From positions 709,180 to 773,179 of the forward strand of contig NZ_CH672387.1 in NCBI RefSeq assembly GCF_000153465.1: a stretch of 64,000 nt of DNA, in the 5' to 3' direction. Source of the stretch: Aurantimonas manganoxydans SI85-9A1 (GTDB lineage Bacteria; Pseudomonadota; Alphaproteobacteria; Rhizobiales; Rhizobiaceae). The position numbers were made by a program, and so were the translations under genes. The notes under the pieces were generated by a model that ran no database searches, was not told where the DNA came from, and saw only the letters and a program-made list of their open reading frames with translations. Shown piece after piece: positions 55,533 to 64,000 of this stretch (position 1 is the first letter of the stretch; the number at the start of each line of letters is the position of its first letter).

Positions 55533-56549
55533 TCAGCGCGCGTTGGCGAGCGCGATGGCGGTGTCGGACATGCGGTTGGAGAAGCCCCATTCGTTGTCGT
55601 ACCAGGACAGGATGCGCACGAAGGTGCCGTCCATGACCTTGGTCTGGTCCATGTGGAAGACCGAGGAATGCGGGTCGTGGTTGAAGTCGCACGAGACGTT
55701 CGGGGCGTCGGTGTAGCCGAGAATGTTCTTCAGCGGGCCGTCGGCAGCGGTGCGGATGGCGCTCTGCACTTCCTCGACGGTGGTCTCGCGCTTGGCGATG
55801 AAGTTGAAGTCGACGACCGATACGTTGGGGGTCGGGACGCGGATGGCAACGCCGTCGAGGCGACCCTTGAGCTCGGGCATCACCAGCGCGACGGCCTTGG
55901 CGGCACCGGTGGACGTCGGGATCATCGACAGGGCAGCGGCGCGGCCGCGGTAGAGATCCTTGTGCATGGTGTCGAGCGTCGGCTGGTCGCCGGTATAGGA
56001 ATGGATCGTCGTCATGAAGCCCTTGTCGATGCCGATGGCGTCGTTGAGGACCTTGGCGACCGGGGCCAGGCAGTTGGTCGTGCAGGAGGCGTTGGAGACG
56101 ATCGTGTCGGCGGCGCTCAGCGTGTCGTGATTGACGCCGTAGACGATGGTCTTCTCGGCGCCGGCCGTACCGGAAAGGGGGCCAGAGATCAGCACCTTCT
56201 TCGCGCCGGCCTCCAGATGCGCCGAGGCCTTGGCCGGATCGGTGAAGATGCCGGTGCACTCGAGCGCGATGTCGACGCCGAGTTCCTTCCAGGGCAGGTT
56301 CTTCGGGTCGCGCTCGGCGGTCACGCGGATCGGGCCGCGGCCGACATCGATGGTGTTGCCGTCGACCGTGACGGTGCCCGGGAAGCGGCCATGGACGCTG
56401 TCGAAGCGGATCAGATGCGCATTGGTCTCGACCGGGCCCAGATCGTTGATGCCGACGACCTCGATGTCGGTGCGGCCGGATTCGATGATGGCACGCAGCA
56501 CATTGCGGCCGATGCGGCCGAAGCCATTGATTGCAACGCGAACTGTCAT
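55533..56549 (-). CDS. gap: glyceraldehyde-3-phosphate dehydrogenase, type I
   Basis: 338 residues, normal. NAD-dependent oxidation of glyceraldehyde-3-phosphate. Nucleotide motif [10 protein letters not shown], active-site Cys156 in [12 protein letters not shown], and [13 protein letters not shown] near the C-terminus. AGGAG precedes ATG 56549. 145 bp downstream of tkt on the same strand, the usual tkt-gap order of alphaproteobacteria. Confidence 0.96.
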   Translation of the reverse strand: MTVRVAINGFGRIGRNVLRAIIESGRTDIEVVGINDLGPVETNAHLIRFDSVHGRFPGTVTVDGNTIDVGRGPIRVTAERDPKNLPWKELGVDIALECTGIFTDPAKASAHLEAGAKKVLISGPLSGTAGAEKTIVYGVNHDTLSAADTIVSNASCTTNCLAPVAKVLNDAIGIDKGFMTTIHSYTGDQPTLDTMHKDLYRGRAAALSMIPTSTGAAKAVALVMPELKGRLDGVAIRVPTPNVSVVDFNFIAKRETTVEEVQSAIRTAADGPLKNILGYTDAPNVSCDFNHDPHSSVFHMDQTKVMDGTFVRILSWYDNEWGFSNRMSDTAIALANAR

Positions 56550-56694
56550 GATCCGTCTCCTGTGGTGGCGCGCGGCCGTACCCGCCGGGCATCTCGTTCG
56601 CCATCGCCTCTACAGAAGCGGGCGGCCGGGATCAATATTGCCGGCGGTCAGCAATTCTTATGGCCCGGATGACTTTCCGTGATGACGGAAAGCG

Positions 56695-58698
56695 TCAGCT
56701 TTCCTCGGGCTCCGGGGCCAGACGCGCACGCACGGCCGCGACGACCGCTTCGGTGGTGATGCCGAAATGCTCGTAGAGCTCGGGCGCGGGGCCCGAGGCG
56801 CCGAAGCCGTCCATGCCGATGAAGATGCCGTTGCGGCCGACGAAATGATCCCAGCCCTGCCGCACACCGGCCTCGATGGCGACCTTGAGGCCGCCATTGT
56901 CGAGCATGGCGCTGCGGTATTCCGGGCTCTGCCGGTCGAACAGCTCGACGCAGGGCACGGAGACGACGCGGGTGGGGATCCCATCGGCTTCCAGGATGGT
57001 GCTGGCAGCCAGCGCGATCTGGACCTCGGAGCCGGTCGCATAGATCGTGACCTCGGCGTCGCCCGAGGTCGAGCTGATCTCATAGGCGCCGCGGGCGCTC
57101 TTGTTCTCGTCGTGCTGGTCGAGCCGGAGGGTCGGCAGGCTCTGGCGGCTGAGGGCGAGCACCGACGGCGCGTCACGCGATTCCAGCGCGAGCTGCCAGC
57201 ATTCCAGCGTTTCCACCGCGTCGGCCGGGCGGAACACCTGCATGTTCGGCATGGCGCGCAGCGAGGCCAGGTGCTCGACCGGTTGGTGGGTCGGACCGTC
57301 CTCGCCGAGACCGATGGAATCATGGGTCAGCACATAGACGACCCGCAGCCCCATCAGGGCCGACAGGCGCATGGCGCCGCGGGCATAGTCGGAAAAAACG
57401 AGGAAGGTGCCACCATAGGGGATGATGCCGCCATGCAGGGCGAGGCCGTTCATCGCGGCGGCCATGCCATGTTCGCGGATGCCGTAATGGATGTAGCGGC
57501 CGGCATACTCGCCGGGCGCGATCGCGTCGGTCTGGCTGGTGCGGGTGTTGTTGGACCCGGTGAGGTCGGCCGAGCCGCCGATGGTCTCGACGACGACGGC
57601 GTTGAGAACCTCCAGCGCCAGCTCCGACGCCTTGCGGGTGGCGATCTCCGGCCGCTCCTCGTTGAAGCGCCGCTTGCAGCGCTGCAGCGCCTGGGTGAAG
57701 CCGCTGGGCAGGTCGCCGCGGACCCGGCGTTCGAACTCGCCGCGGGTCTCGGCGTCGATCTCGGCGAAGCGGCGCTCCCATTCCTTGCGGTGGGTCGAGG
57801 AGCGCAGGCCCGCCAGACGCCAGCGATCGAGGATCGCGGCGGGAATCTCGAACGGCTCGTGATCCCAGCCGAGCGCCTCGCGCATCTGGGCGATCTCGTC
57901 GGCGCCGAGCGGCGCGCCATGGGCCTTGGCGCTGCCGGCCTTGGTTGGGGCGCCGTGGCCGATGTTGGTCTTGCAGGCGATCAGGGTCGGGCGGTCGCTC
58001 CCTTGCGCGGCGGTAATGGCCTCGGCGATCGCCTCCTGGTCGTGGCCGTCGCAGCGCAGGGTGTTCCAGTTGCTGGCGGCAAAGCGCGCCATCTGGTCGG
58101 TGGAGTCCGACAGGGCGACGTCGCCATCGATGGTGATGCCGTTGTCGTCCCACAGCACGATCAGCTTCGACAGGCGCAGATGGCCGGCGAGTGCGATGGA
58201 TTCCTGGCTGAGGCCCTCCATCAGGCAGCCGTCGCCGGCGAGCACATAGGTGCGGTGGTCGACGATCGCATCGCCGAAGCGGGCGTTCATGATCCGCTCG
58301 GCGAGCGCCATGCCGACGGCATTGCCCAGACCCTGGCCGAGCGGGCCGGTGGTCGTCTCGATGCCCTCGCAATGCTTGTATTCGGGATGGCCGGCGGTCT
58401 TCGAGCCGAGCTGGCGGAAGGCCTTGAGATCGTCGATGCCGACGCCGTCATAACCGAGCAGATAGAGCAGGCTGTAGAGCAGCATCGAGCCGTGGCCGGC
58501 CGAGAACACAAAGCGGTCGCGGTCGGCCCAGTGGGGGGCGCGCGGATCGAAGGTCAGGAATCGCGAGAACAGGACGGTGGCAATGTCGGCCGCACCCATG
58601 GGCAGGCCGGGATGACCGGAGTTTGCCGCTTCCACGGCGTCGGCCGACAGGAAGCGGATGGCATTCGCCATGTCGCGGTGCGTGTCGGGTGACGTCAT
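56695..58698 (-). CDS. tkt: transketolase
   Basis: 667 residues, normal. Thiamine-diphosphate enzyme of the pentose phosphate/Calvin pathways. [18 protein letters not shown], the TPP motif [13 protein letters not shown], and the pyrimidine-domain [18 protein letters not shown] are visible. GGAG lies before ATG 58698. Divergent from DUF4164-zapA. A short CTTTCCG/CGGAAAG hairpin (56673-56692) follows the stop but has no U-run, so read-through into gap is likely. Confidence 0.96.
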   Translation of the reverse strand: MTSPDTHRDMANAIRFLSADAVEAANSGHPGLPMGAADIATVLFSRFLTFDPRAPHWADRDRFVFSAGHGSMLLYSLLYLLGYDGVGIDDLKAFRQLGSKTAGHPEYKHCEGIETTTGPLGQGLGNAVGMALAERIMNARFGDAIVDHRTYVLAGDGCLMEGLSQESIALAGHLRLSKLIVLWDDNGITIDGDVALSDSTDQMARFAASNWNTLRCDGHDQEAIAEAITAAQGSDRPTLIACKTNIGHGAPTKAGSAKAHGAPLGADEIAQMREALGWDHEPFEIPAAILDRWRLAGLRSSTHRKEWERRFAEIDAETRGEFERRVRGDLPSGFTQALQRCKRRFNEERPEIATRKASELALEVLNAVVVETIGGSADLTGSNNTRTSQTDAIAPGEYAGRYIHYGIREHGMAAAMNGLALHGGIIPYGGTFLVFSDYARGAMRLSALMGLRVVYVLTHDSIGLGEDGPTHQPVEHLASLRAMPNMQVFRPADAVETLECWQLALESRDAPSVLALSRQSLPTLRLDQHDENKSARGAYEISSTSGDAEVTIYATGSEVQIALAASTILEADGIPTRVVSVPCVELFDRQSPEYRSAMLDNGGLKVAIEAGVRQGWDHFVGRNGIFIGMDGFGASGPAPELYEHFGITTEAVVAAVRARLAPEPEES

Positions 58699-59015
58699 GT
58701 TCTGCTCCGGTAGCGCTTGGAAGCGATGCGTTCCGGCGGTGCCGAGACCGGCGGCAAACATCATACGGGCATCGTGCTGTCAACAATGGCAAAGTCGCAG
58801 TTCGCGCCGCAGCCGCGCGGGCAGGGTGAGGCCATTCGCAAAGCGGGACGCTGCGAAAGCTCGGGACGAAGAGATTGCACCGCCCGAAAATCGCCTGCAC
58901 TTTCGGCGGCAATGGTTTAGTGCTCCACATGGACATTCGCCGGCAAGAGACGGCGGCACATGATGGAAATGCGTTTGGGGACCGGTCCCGGCCGGTCGCG
59001 AGGGGAGATGGAGCC
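58699..59015. other. 317-bp divergent promoter region of tkt and DUF4164-zapA
   Basis: Non-coding. A perfect TTGACA hexamer reads toward tkt (58778-58783, minus strand), though no well-spaced -10 follows it. I see no inverted repeat of operator quality. Confidence 0.5.
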
Positions 59016-59300
59016 ATGTCGGCCGAGGAGGGTTTCGAGGCGGCGCAACAGCGCCTTCGAACCGCGATCCAACGTCTCGACGATCTGGTCGAGCTGCGCC
59101 GTGAGCGGGAAGCCGCCGTGCGCGACGCCGAGGTCGAAATCCAGCGCATGACCGCCGATCGCGGTCGGCTGGCGAAGGAACTGGACACGGCGCTGGCGCG
59201 CGGCGAACGGCTGGACCGCGCCAATCGGGACGTCTCTCGGCGTCTGGTCGATGCGATGGAGCGCGTGCGCTCCGTCCTCGACCGGCACAAATCGGCTTAA
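59016..59300 (+). CDS. DUF4164 family small coiled-coil protein
   Basis: 94 residues, nearly all helical coiled coil (AQQRLRTAIQRLDDLVELRR and ELDTALARGERLDRANRDV). Matches the DUF4164 family, which commonly sits next to zapA and tkt in Hyphomicrobiales. GGGGAG lies about 10 nt before ATG 59016. Possibly a division- or FtsZ-linked partner because of its place 15 bp before zapA; no experiment supports that. Confidence 0.85.
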   Translation: MSAEEGFEAAQQRLRTAIQRLDDLVELRREREAAVRDAEVEIQRMTADRGRLAKELDTALARGERLDRANRDVSRRLVDAMERVRSVLDRHKSA

Positions 59301-59315
59301 GCGGGAGAGCGTCGC

Positions 59316-59675
59316 ATGCCCCAAGTGGTCGTGACCATCGACGACAAGACCTATCGCATGGCCTGCGGTGATGGCGAGGAAGCCCACCTGACCAAGCTTG
59401 CGAAGGAAGTGGACCTGAAGATCGCCGGGCTGCGCGACAGTTTCGGGCAGATCGGCGATCTGCGGCTGACCGTCATGGCGGCGATCATGGCGACAGACGA
59501 GCTGGCGGAAGCAAGACGACGGATTGCCGACCTGGAATCGGGCATGGCCGCGAATGCGGCGCAGTCGGGTGAGAGCGAGGACAGCCTGAAGGCCGAACGG
59601 GCACGTTTCGTGGACACGCTGAACGAAGCCGCAGCGTCCTTGGAGCGGATCGGCAGCCATCTTGCCGAGAATTAA
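59316..59675 (+). CDS. zapA: cell division protein ZapA
   Basis: 119 residues. ZapA fold: MPQVVVTIDDKTYRMACGDGEE, HLTKLAKEVDLKIAGLRDSFG and the coiled helix LRLTVMAAIMATDELAEARR. It bundles FtsZ filaments in the Z ring. GGGAGAG before ATG 59316. Probably in one transcript with the preceding DUF4164 gene. Confidence 0.93.
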   Translation: MPQVVVTIDDKTYRMACGDGEEAHLTKLAKEVDLKIAGLRDSFGQIGDLRLTVMAAIMATDELAEARRRIADLESGMAANAAQSGESEDSLKAERARFVDTLNEAAASLERIGSHLAEN

Positions 59676-59743
59676 GGAAGTTCAATCAATTCAACCCGAT
59701 GGCAGGATTGCTGCGGCACGGCGCGGCGCTACATCCCGGCGTC

Positions 59744-60661
59744 ATGAGAGCTGACCTGTTCCTTCGCCTATTGCCGTCCCGCTGGCCGCGGCGCGCCGCA
59801 ATCTTTCTGTCGCTCGTCGCGGGGCTGGCCCTGTCGGGGTGCGCGGCCGTTCTCAACGCGGCAACCAGCGGCGACGGCTATGGGGTGGTCAGCGACATCC
59901 CCTATGGCAGCGGCGAACGCGGCCGCTACGATCTCTACATTCCCGCGACCGTCACCGAGACGACGCCGCTGGTCGTCTTTATCTATGGCGGCAGCTGGGA
60001 TTCGGGCGACAAGGAGACCTATCTCTTCGTCGGCCAGTCGCTGGCCAGCGCCGGCATCATCGTCGCGATTCCCGACTACCGGCTCTATCCCGAGGTTCGC
60101 TTTCCGGGCTTCGTCGAGGACGCTGCCGAGGCCACGGCGCGGGCGATCGCCGCGGTGCGCGGCGGGGCCTACGGCATGCCGGGCGGCGCGCACCCGGTCT
60201 TTCTGATGGGGCATTCGGCGGGTGCCGAGATCGCCGGCCTGCTGGCGACGAATGGCGAATGGCTGGCACGCGAAGGCGCGGCGATCGAGACGCTCGCCGG
60301 CTTCATCGGGCTCGCCGGACCCTACGACTTCCTGCCGCTGACCGAGGATCGCTACAAGCAGATCTTCACGGAAGAAACCCGCTCGGCCAGCCAGCCAGTG
60401 AACTTCGTCGACGGCGACGAACCGCCGATGCTGCTGATCGCCGGCGAGGACGACACCACCGTCGATCCGCAGAACACCCGCTCGCTGGCTGCCAAAATGC
60501 GCGCACAGGGCGGCGACGCGACGGACATCATCTATCCCGGCGTCGATCACATCGGAGCGATCACTTCTTTCGCCACGGCGCTACCAATGAACGACGAGAC
60601 GATCCGCGACCGCACGCTGCTGTTCATCCGCGAGCGCAGCCATCAGGAGACTGCCCAGTGA
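59744..60661 (+). CDS. alpha/beta hydrolase lipoprotein (carboxylesterase-like)
   Basis: 305 residues. Basic n-region and hydrophobic signal ending in lipobox LSGC with Cys33, so likely lipid-anchored. Hydrolase core: VVFIYGGSWDSGDK (oxyanion), nucleophile Ser158 in GHSAGA, Asp in GEDDTTVD and His in VDHIG. Esterase/lipase family with kynurenine-formamidase-like Y/HGG motif. An in-frame ATG at 59699 adds 15 residues; neither start has a strong ribosome site. Its stop overlaps the next gene's GTG start. Confidence 0.88.
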   Translation: MRADLFLRLLPSRWPRRAAIFLSLVAGLALSGCAAVLNAATSGDGYGVVSDIPYGSGERGRYDLYIPATVTETTPLVVFIYGGSWDSGDKETYLFVGQSLASAGIIVAIPDYRLYPEVRFPGFVEDAAEATARAIAAVRGGAYGMPGGAHPVFLMGHSAGAEIAGLLATNGEWLAREGAAIETLAGFIGLAGPYDFLPLTEDRYKQIFTEETRSASQPVNFVDGDEPPMLLIAGEDDTTVDPQNTRSLAAKMRAQGGDATDIIYPGVDHIGAITSFATALPMNDETIRDRTLLFIRERSHQETAQ

Positions 60662-61347
60662 GCGATCTTTCAGGCTACGGGAGCCGCGCGGCGCCCGGAA
60701 CGACGCCGCTGGTCGGGCGATCGGTCACGGTCGAGCCGATCACCGACGATCGTCGGTTCGGTGAACTCTTCGCCGCCTACGGCCAGCCGGGCAACGAAAC
60801 CCTCTTCGACTATCTGCCCTACGGGCCCTTCACGGACGCGGCGGCGTTCTTCGAATGGGCGAACCGCACCTACCTGTCCGGGGAGATGCTGTTCGATGCG
60901 CTGGTGCCGGCTAACAGCGGACGGGCCGAGGGGGTCGCCGCCCTGATGCGGATGGACCGGCCGAATGGCGTCATCGAAATCGGCCATATCTGCCTGGCGC
61001 CGTCGCTGAAGCGCACGGTCGCCGCGACAGAGGCGTTCTATCTGCTGATGGGGCGGGTTTTCGAAGACCTCGGCTACCGGCGCTTCGAGTGGAAATGCGA
61101 CGATGGCAACGCGCCGTCCAAGCGCGCCGCGCTGCGGCTCGGCTTCACCCACGAGGGGCTCTTCCGCCAGCACATGATCGTTAAGGGACGCAACCGCGAT
61201 ACCGCCTGGTTCTCGATCCTCGACAGCGAGTGGCCGGCGTTGCGCGCTGGTTTCGAGGCGTGGCTGGCGCCGGAGAATTTCGACGACGCCGGAGGGCAAC
61301 GGCGCAGTCTCGAAGACATGCGCCGTGCCGTCGTGGCGGATCGCTGA
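60658..61347 (+). CDS. GNAT-family N-acetyltransferase (RimJ/RimL-like)
   Basis: 229 residues. GNAT fold of the Acetyltransf_3 group: LVGRSVTVEPI, IEIGHICLAPSLKRTVAATEAFYLLM and CDDGNAPSKRAALRLGFTHEGLF, typical of RimJ/RimL-type enzymes. Start is GTG 60658, overlapping the esterase stop (GTGA), with AGGAG 8 nt before; the frame is open much further upstream but that part lies inside the esterase gene. Substrate unknown. Ends directly against the convergent PHB-depolymerase-like gene. Confidence 0.9.
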   Translation: MSDLSGYGSRAAPGTTPLVGRSVTVEPITDDRRFGELFAAYGQPGNETLFDYLPYGPFTDAAAFFEWANRTYLSGEMLFDALVPANSGRAEGVAALMRMDRPNGVIEIGHICLAPSLKRTVAATEAFYLLMGRVFEDLGYRRFEWKCDDGNAPSKRAALRLGFTHEGLFRQHMIVKGRNRDTAWFSILDSEWPALRAGFEAWLAPENFDDAGGQRRSLEDMRRAVVADR

Positions 61348-62472
61348 TCAGGCCGTCCGGGCGAAGAAGAAACGCAGCATTTCGCGGCTGGCATCGGGGC
61401 CGTTCTGGTCGGTGTAGGTTCCGGCCGGACTGCCGCCGGACCATGCGTGGCCTGCGCCCCTGATCGTCCAGTTTTCCAGCACCGCGCGACCGTCGGGGTC
61501 GGTATGGATCGTGCGCTGCCAGGCGACATTGCCCGCGGCCCGGCCATTTTCGCTCGTAACGCTGAAGCGGTCGCCGGCGCTGGCCTGCGTGATGACGCTC
61601 TCGGCATTCGCTGGATGCACGGTCGTGTCGCCATCGCCATGGAAGACGATGGTCGGCACCACCTGCCGCGAGACCGGCACCGTGGCGACGTTCGCGCCCT
61701 GCATGGCGGCGAAGGCCGAGGCCATGTCGCGCGCCGCGCCACGCGCCAGCCCCGAATGGACGCCGACGGCTGCGTAGAGCTCGGGATAGACAGCGCCCAT
61801 GATCGCCGCGGCAGCGCCGCCTGCGGAGAGGCCGGCGACATAGACCCGGCCCGGATCCACTGCATGCTCGGTCATGATCTCCCGGGTGATGCCGGCAATG
61901 AGCGACGGTTCGCCCTGTTCGCGCATCTGGTCGGCGGCTGAGAACCAGTTCCAGCATTTCTTGACGTTCGCCGCCTTGGACTGGGCCGGATAGGCGACGA
62001 GGAAGCCCTGTTCTTCGGCCAGTTCGTTCATGCGGGTCCCGGCGGCGAAATCGTCCGGCGACTGGGTGCAGCCATGCAGCATCACGACCAGCGGCACCGG
62101 GCCCGTGGGAAGGCTGGTCGGGACATAGAGCTTGTAGTCACGGCTGCCGGCGACGGCGCTGTAGCGGCGCGTCCGGAAGCGCGGATCGTCCTGGGCAGGC
62201 TTGGCCCTGGCCCTGCGGAAACGCGACTGTGCCGGTGCGGGTGTCTGCGACGCGGTGGCGTCGGCAGCGTTGCCGAACATCGCGCCCAGCATCGATCGGG
62301 CGACTTCGCCGGGATCGGGCATGGCGGTGTCGCCATTGGCAGTCTGTGGCGCCTTGGCGGCGTCGGACGCGCCGGTCTGGCCCCTGCGCAGCAGCGCCAT
62401 CGCCTCGCGCAGGCGGCCGTTGCGGGTCAGGCGCGTGACTTCCGCCATGTCGGACTGAGAGGGGATATGCAT
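61348..62472 (-). CDS. PHB depolymerase-family esterase
   Basis: 374 residues. N-terminal ~100 residues are variable (a MAEVTRLTRNGRLREAMALL helix then Ala-rich linker). The catalytic domain has PLVVMLHGCTQSPDDFAAGT, nucleophile Ser216 in AGLSAGGA, GDGDTTVHP and GAGHAWSGG with His. This is the LpqC/esterase PHB group, often intracellular or secreted esterases rather than true granule depolymerases. No signal peptide seen. Stop codon abuts the convergent GNAT stop. Confidence 0.92.
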   Translation of the reverse strand: MHIPSQSDMAEVTRLTRNGRLREAMALLRRGQTGASDAAKAPQTANGDTAMPDPGEVARSMLGAMFGNAADATASQTPAPAQSRFRRARAKPAQDDPRFRTRRYSAVAGSRDYKLYVPTSLPTGPVPLVVMLHGCTQSPDDFAAGTRMNELAEEQGFLVAYPAQSKAANVKKCWNWFSAADQMREQGEPSLIAGITREIMTEHAVDPGRVYVAGLSAGGAAAAIMGAVYPELYAAVGVHSGLARGAARDMASAFAAMQGANVATVPVSRQVVPTIVFHGDGDTTVHPANAESVITQASAGDRFSVTSENGRAAGNVAWQRTIHTDPDGRAVLENWTIRGAGHAWSGGSPAGTYTDQNGPDASREMLRFFFARTA

Positions 62473-62804
62473 GGGCTCGATCCTTTGCTGCCGCGCCGCG
62501 CCACCATCGAGACCTCAGGTCTCAGCAATGGTGTGTGGCTTCGGGGAGGGACGGGGCGGACAATCCTTCGATCGTCACACGCGCGTCGGTCTCCCGCGGC
62601 CAATGGATCGTGCTTCACATCACCATTCGCCAGAGCGGTAAATGGAAGGGTGGCCAGGCCGGTTCAATGGCCGGATGCTGCATTGCAGCAAAAACTCTCG
62701 CCGGGCATGCGCTGGCGAGCGTGCATCTGCGCGCGCCGGGCCGGTTGGGGCGACGCGTTGCCGTGAGGATATGGATGAGGGATGCGCGAAGGAGCGCGTT
62801 CCCA
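62473..62804. other. 332-bp intergenic region, nothing recognised
   Basis: No coding frame with a believable product, no clear hairpin with U-run, and no operator-grade repeat. It must carry the promoter of the PHB-depolymerase-like gene. Confidence 0.55.
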
Positions 62805-63266
62805 TCAGCCGCGCGAACGGACGATCGTCACCATGGCTTCGGACGGATAGATGGATTCGTAGAGGACGCCGTCGCCAGGCATGAAGCGGAGGACCGTCTG
62901 GCCATCGCTGTCGGCCAGTTCCAGCGAGCCGTCGCTGCTGGAGCGCCAGAGGGCGACATTCTGCAGATCGGGCGAGCCGGCGCAGTCGGGGCCGATGGGT
63001 GCTGGGGCGAAATGCCGTGCCGCGCTCTCGGGCGTCGCCATCTTGCAGGTCACGCCGCTGCGCAGGTCGATCAGTCGGATCGCGGCCGGACGCGACGTGT
63101 CGCTGGCGGCGGGCGCGATGGAGGCCGTGGTCATGGGATCGAGCCGCGCATCGATGACCGTCGCGCCGGTGAAGGCATCGGACGCAGGCGTCAGGGCGCC
63201 CTGCATGTGCGCGATGACTAGTGCGGCGGCAATTCCGGCGCCAAGAGCGGTTGCGGCGAAGTTCAT
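62805..63266 (-). CDS. secreted protein resembling AprI/Inh metalloprotease inhibitors
   Basis: 153 residues. N-terminal hydrophobic segment (~5-25) as signal or anchor. A two-cysteine beta domain: Cys in SGVTCKM and Cys in IGPDCAGSP, then VALWRSSSDGSLELADSDGQTVLRFMPGDGVLYES, the pattern of the AprI/Inh inhibitor fold. No metalloprotease gene is near. AAAGGG precedes ATG 63266. Family call is moderate; it could be an unrelated lipocalin-like protein. Confidence 0.7.
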   Translation of the reverse strand: MNFAATALGAGIAAALVIAHMQGALTPASDAFTGATVIDARLDPMTTASIAPAASDTSRPAAIRLIDLRSGVTCKMATPESAARHFAPAPIGPDCAGSPDLQNVALWRSSSDGSLELADSDGQTVLRFMPGDGVLYESIYPSEAMVTIVRSRG

Positions 63267-63311
63267 GGAGGGCCCTTTTCTTCGTCAGGACCCATTATGA
63301 TGCGAACAACC

Positions 63312-63326
63312 TTAAGCGAAGGTTGA
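63312..63326 (+). promoter_or_regulatory. near-match CtrA site TTAA-N7-TTGA
   Basis: One mismatch from the TTAA-N7-TTAA consensus, 46 bp upstream of the Inh-like gene. Weak; may be chance. Confidence 0.2.
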
Positions 63327-63403
63327 TGACCAGCATCGAATTTAGGAATGTGTTCAGGTCTGGTTCGGCACCGCACCCTTCGACGAGTGCGGTGCCGCAT
63401 GAC

Positions 63404-64000
63404 TCAGCCCTTGCGGGCGATGCCGGCCTCGACCGATTCGGAGACCGGGGTCACCGGCGCGCGGCCGGAGAACCATTCGACCAGATTGCCGACGACCAGC
63501 TTGCCCATCTCGGCGCGGGTGTGACGCGAGGCCGAGCCGACATGCGGCAGGAGCACGGTGTTCGGCAGCGCCTTCAGCCGCTCGGGCACATGCGGCTCCT
63601 TTTCGAAGACGTCGAGCCCGGCGCCGCGGATCGTGCCGTTCTCCAGCGCCTCGATCAGCGCCGGCTCGTCCACAGTGGTGCCGCGGCCGATATTGACCAG
63701 GATACCGTCGGAGCCGAGCGCCTTCAGGACCTCGGCGTTGACCGCCTTTTCGGTCGACGCACCACCCGGGGCCGCCACGATCAGCGTGTCGACGGACTTC
63801 GCAAGGCTCAGAAGGTCGGCGTGATAGGGATAGGCCACGTCGTCGCGCTTCGACCGGTTGTGGTATTCGATCTTGACGTCGAAGCCTTCCAGGCGGCGGG
63901 CAATGGCAAGGCCGATGCGGCCGAGGCCCATGATGCCGGCCGTGCGCCCGCGCAGGGTCGTCTGGGTCAGCGGGTACGGGCCCTCGCTCTCCCACTTGCC
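63404..64000 (-). CDS. D-2-hydroxyacid dehydrogenase, C-terminal part (cut by window end)
   Basis: The last 199 codons; the N-terminus lies beyond the right edge. Rossmann motif GLGRIG, catalytic Arg in NIGRGTTVDE, Glu in DVFEKEP and His in LPHVGSAS give the active site of glyoxylate/hydroxypyruvate-type NAD(P)H reductases. Frame is in phase with the window end and reads into GPYPLTQTTLRGRTAGIMG. Substrate (glyoxylate, hydroxypyruvate or other 2-keto acid) not fixed. Confidence 0.92.
   Translation of the reverse strand, partial: GKWESEGPYPLTQTTLRGRTAGIMGLGRIGLAIARRLEGFDVKIEYHNRSKRDDVAYPYHADLLSLAKSVDTLIVAAPGGASTEKAVNAEVLKALGSDGILVNIGRGTTVDEPALIEALENGTIRGAGLDVFEKEPHVPERLKALPNTVLLPHVGSASRHTRAEMGKLVVGNLVEWFSGRAPVTPVSESVEAGIARKG

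Noticed and set aside
59676-59743. 6S RNA gene next to zapA, as in many proteobacteria
   Set aside because: Only 68 nt separate zapA from the next gene, too short for 6S RNA.

Overview
This is a 64 kb piece of a GC-rich (about two-thirds G+C) bacterial chromosome. Gene content points to an alphaproteobacterium of the Hyphomicrobiales (Rhizobiales) type. It has a PodJ polarity protein, two TTAA-N7-TTAAC CtrA-type boxes, a rhizobial-type flagellin, a class I lysyl-tRNA synthetase, a TIGR02186/Alph_Pro_TM protein, DUF4164 next to zapA, and tkt-gap-pgk glycolytic genes. I cannot name the genus. Nearly all of the window is ordinary chromosomal coding sequence. I saw no transposase, integrase, phage block, CRISPR array or recognisable defence island.

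Layout. 1-4.4 kb: tail of an Ala/Pro-rich protein, GTPase Der, a SleB-like cell wall hydrolase, KDPG aldolase and tRNA-Gly(CCC). 4.5-11.4 kb: a large flagellin, two small uncharacterised genes around a CtrA box, a GT2 polysaccharide synthase with a GspE-N-like front domain, an orphan amino-acid-type binding protein and a TerB-fold protein. 11.5-18.5 kb: class I LysRS, an SNase-like protein with a degraded active site, an S24 repressor with a perfect operator in front of it, a YihY/BrkB membrane protein, serine deaminase and an SH3 membrane protein. 18.7-25.9 kb: a fatty-acid or acyl-CoA catabolic set (FadB/J, thiolase, acyl-CoA dehydrogenase, MerR regulator) interrupted by an EAL phosphodiesterase on the other strand. 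26-32.5 kb: podJ, then a TauE/SafE - TIGR02186 - DUF3429 membrane group.

32.5-44.4 kb: a scattered ligase-associated DNA-repair set (PdeM, Lhr-like DEXH helicase, MBL exonuclease). It is interleaved with SulP transporter, universal stress protein, transglutaminase-like protein, EamA, MscS, YitT and SpoIIAA-like genes. The ATP-dependent ligase that usually accompanies the set is absent here. 44.5-48.5 kb: methyltransferase, a dCache-like HWE/HisKA_2 histidine kinase and an SGNH hydrolase. 48.6-59.7 kb: pgk, K+/H+ antiporter, a complete TRAP transporter (dctP-dctQ-dctM) with an internal terminator, gap, tkt, and divergent DUF4164-zapA. 59.7-64 kb: a lipoprotein esterase, GNAT acetyltransferase, PHB-depolymerase-like esterase, AprI/Inh-like protein, and the C-terminal part of a 2-hydroxyacid dehydrogenase cut by the window end.

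The most interesting signals are regulatory or architectural. They are the CtrA-box-controlled unknown helical protein near the flagellin gene, the perfect operators in front of the S24 repressor and the acyl-CoA dehydrogenase, the dispersed Lhr cassette, and enzymes that have lost catalytic residues. Function calls come from reading the protein sequence only; no database search was possible.
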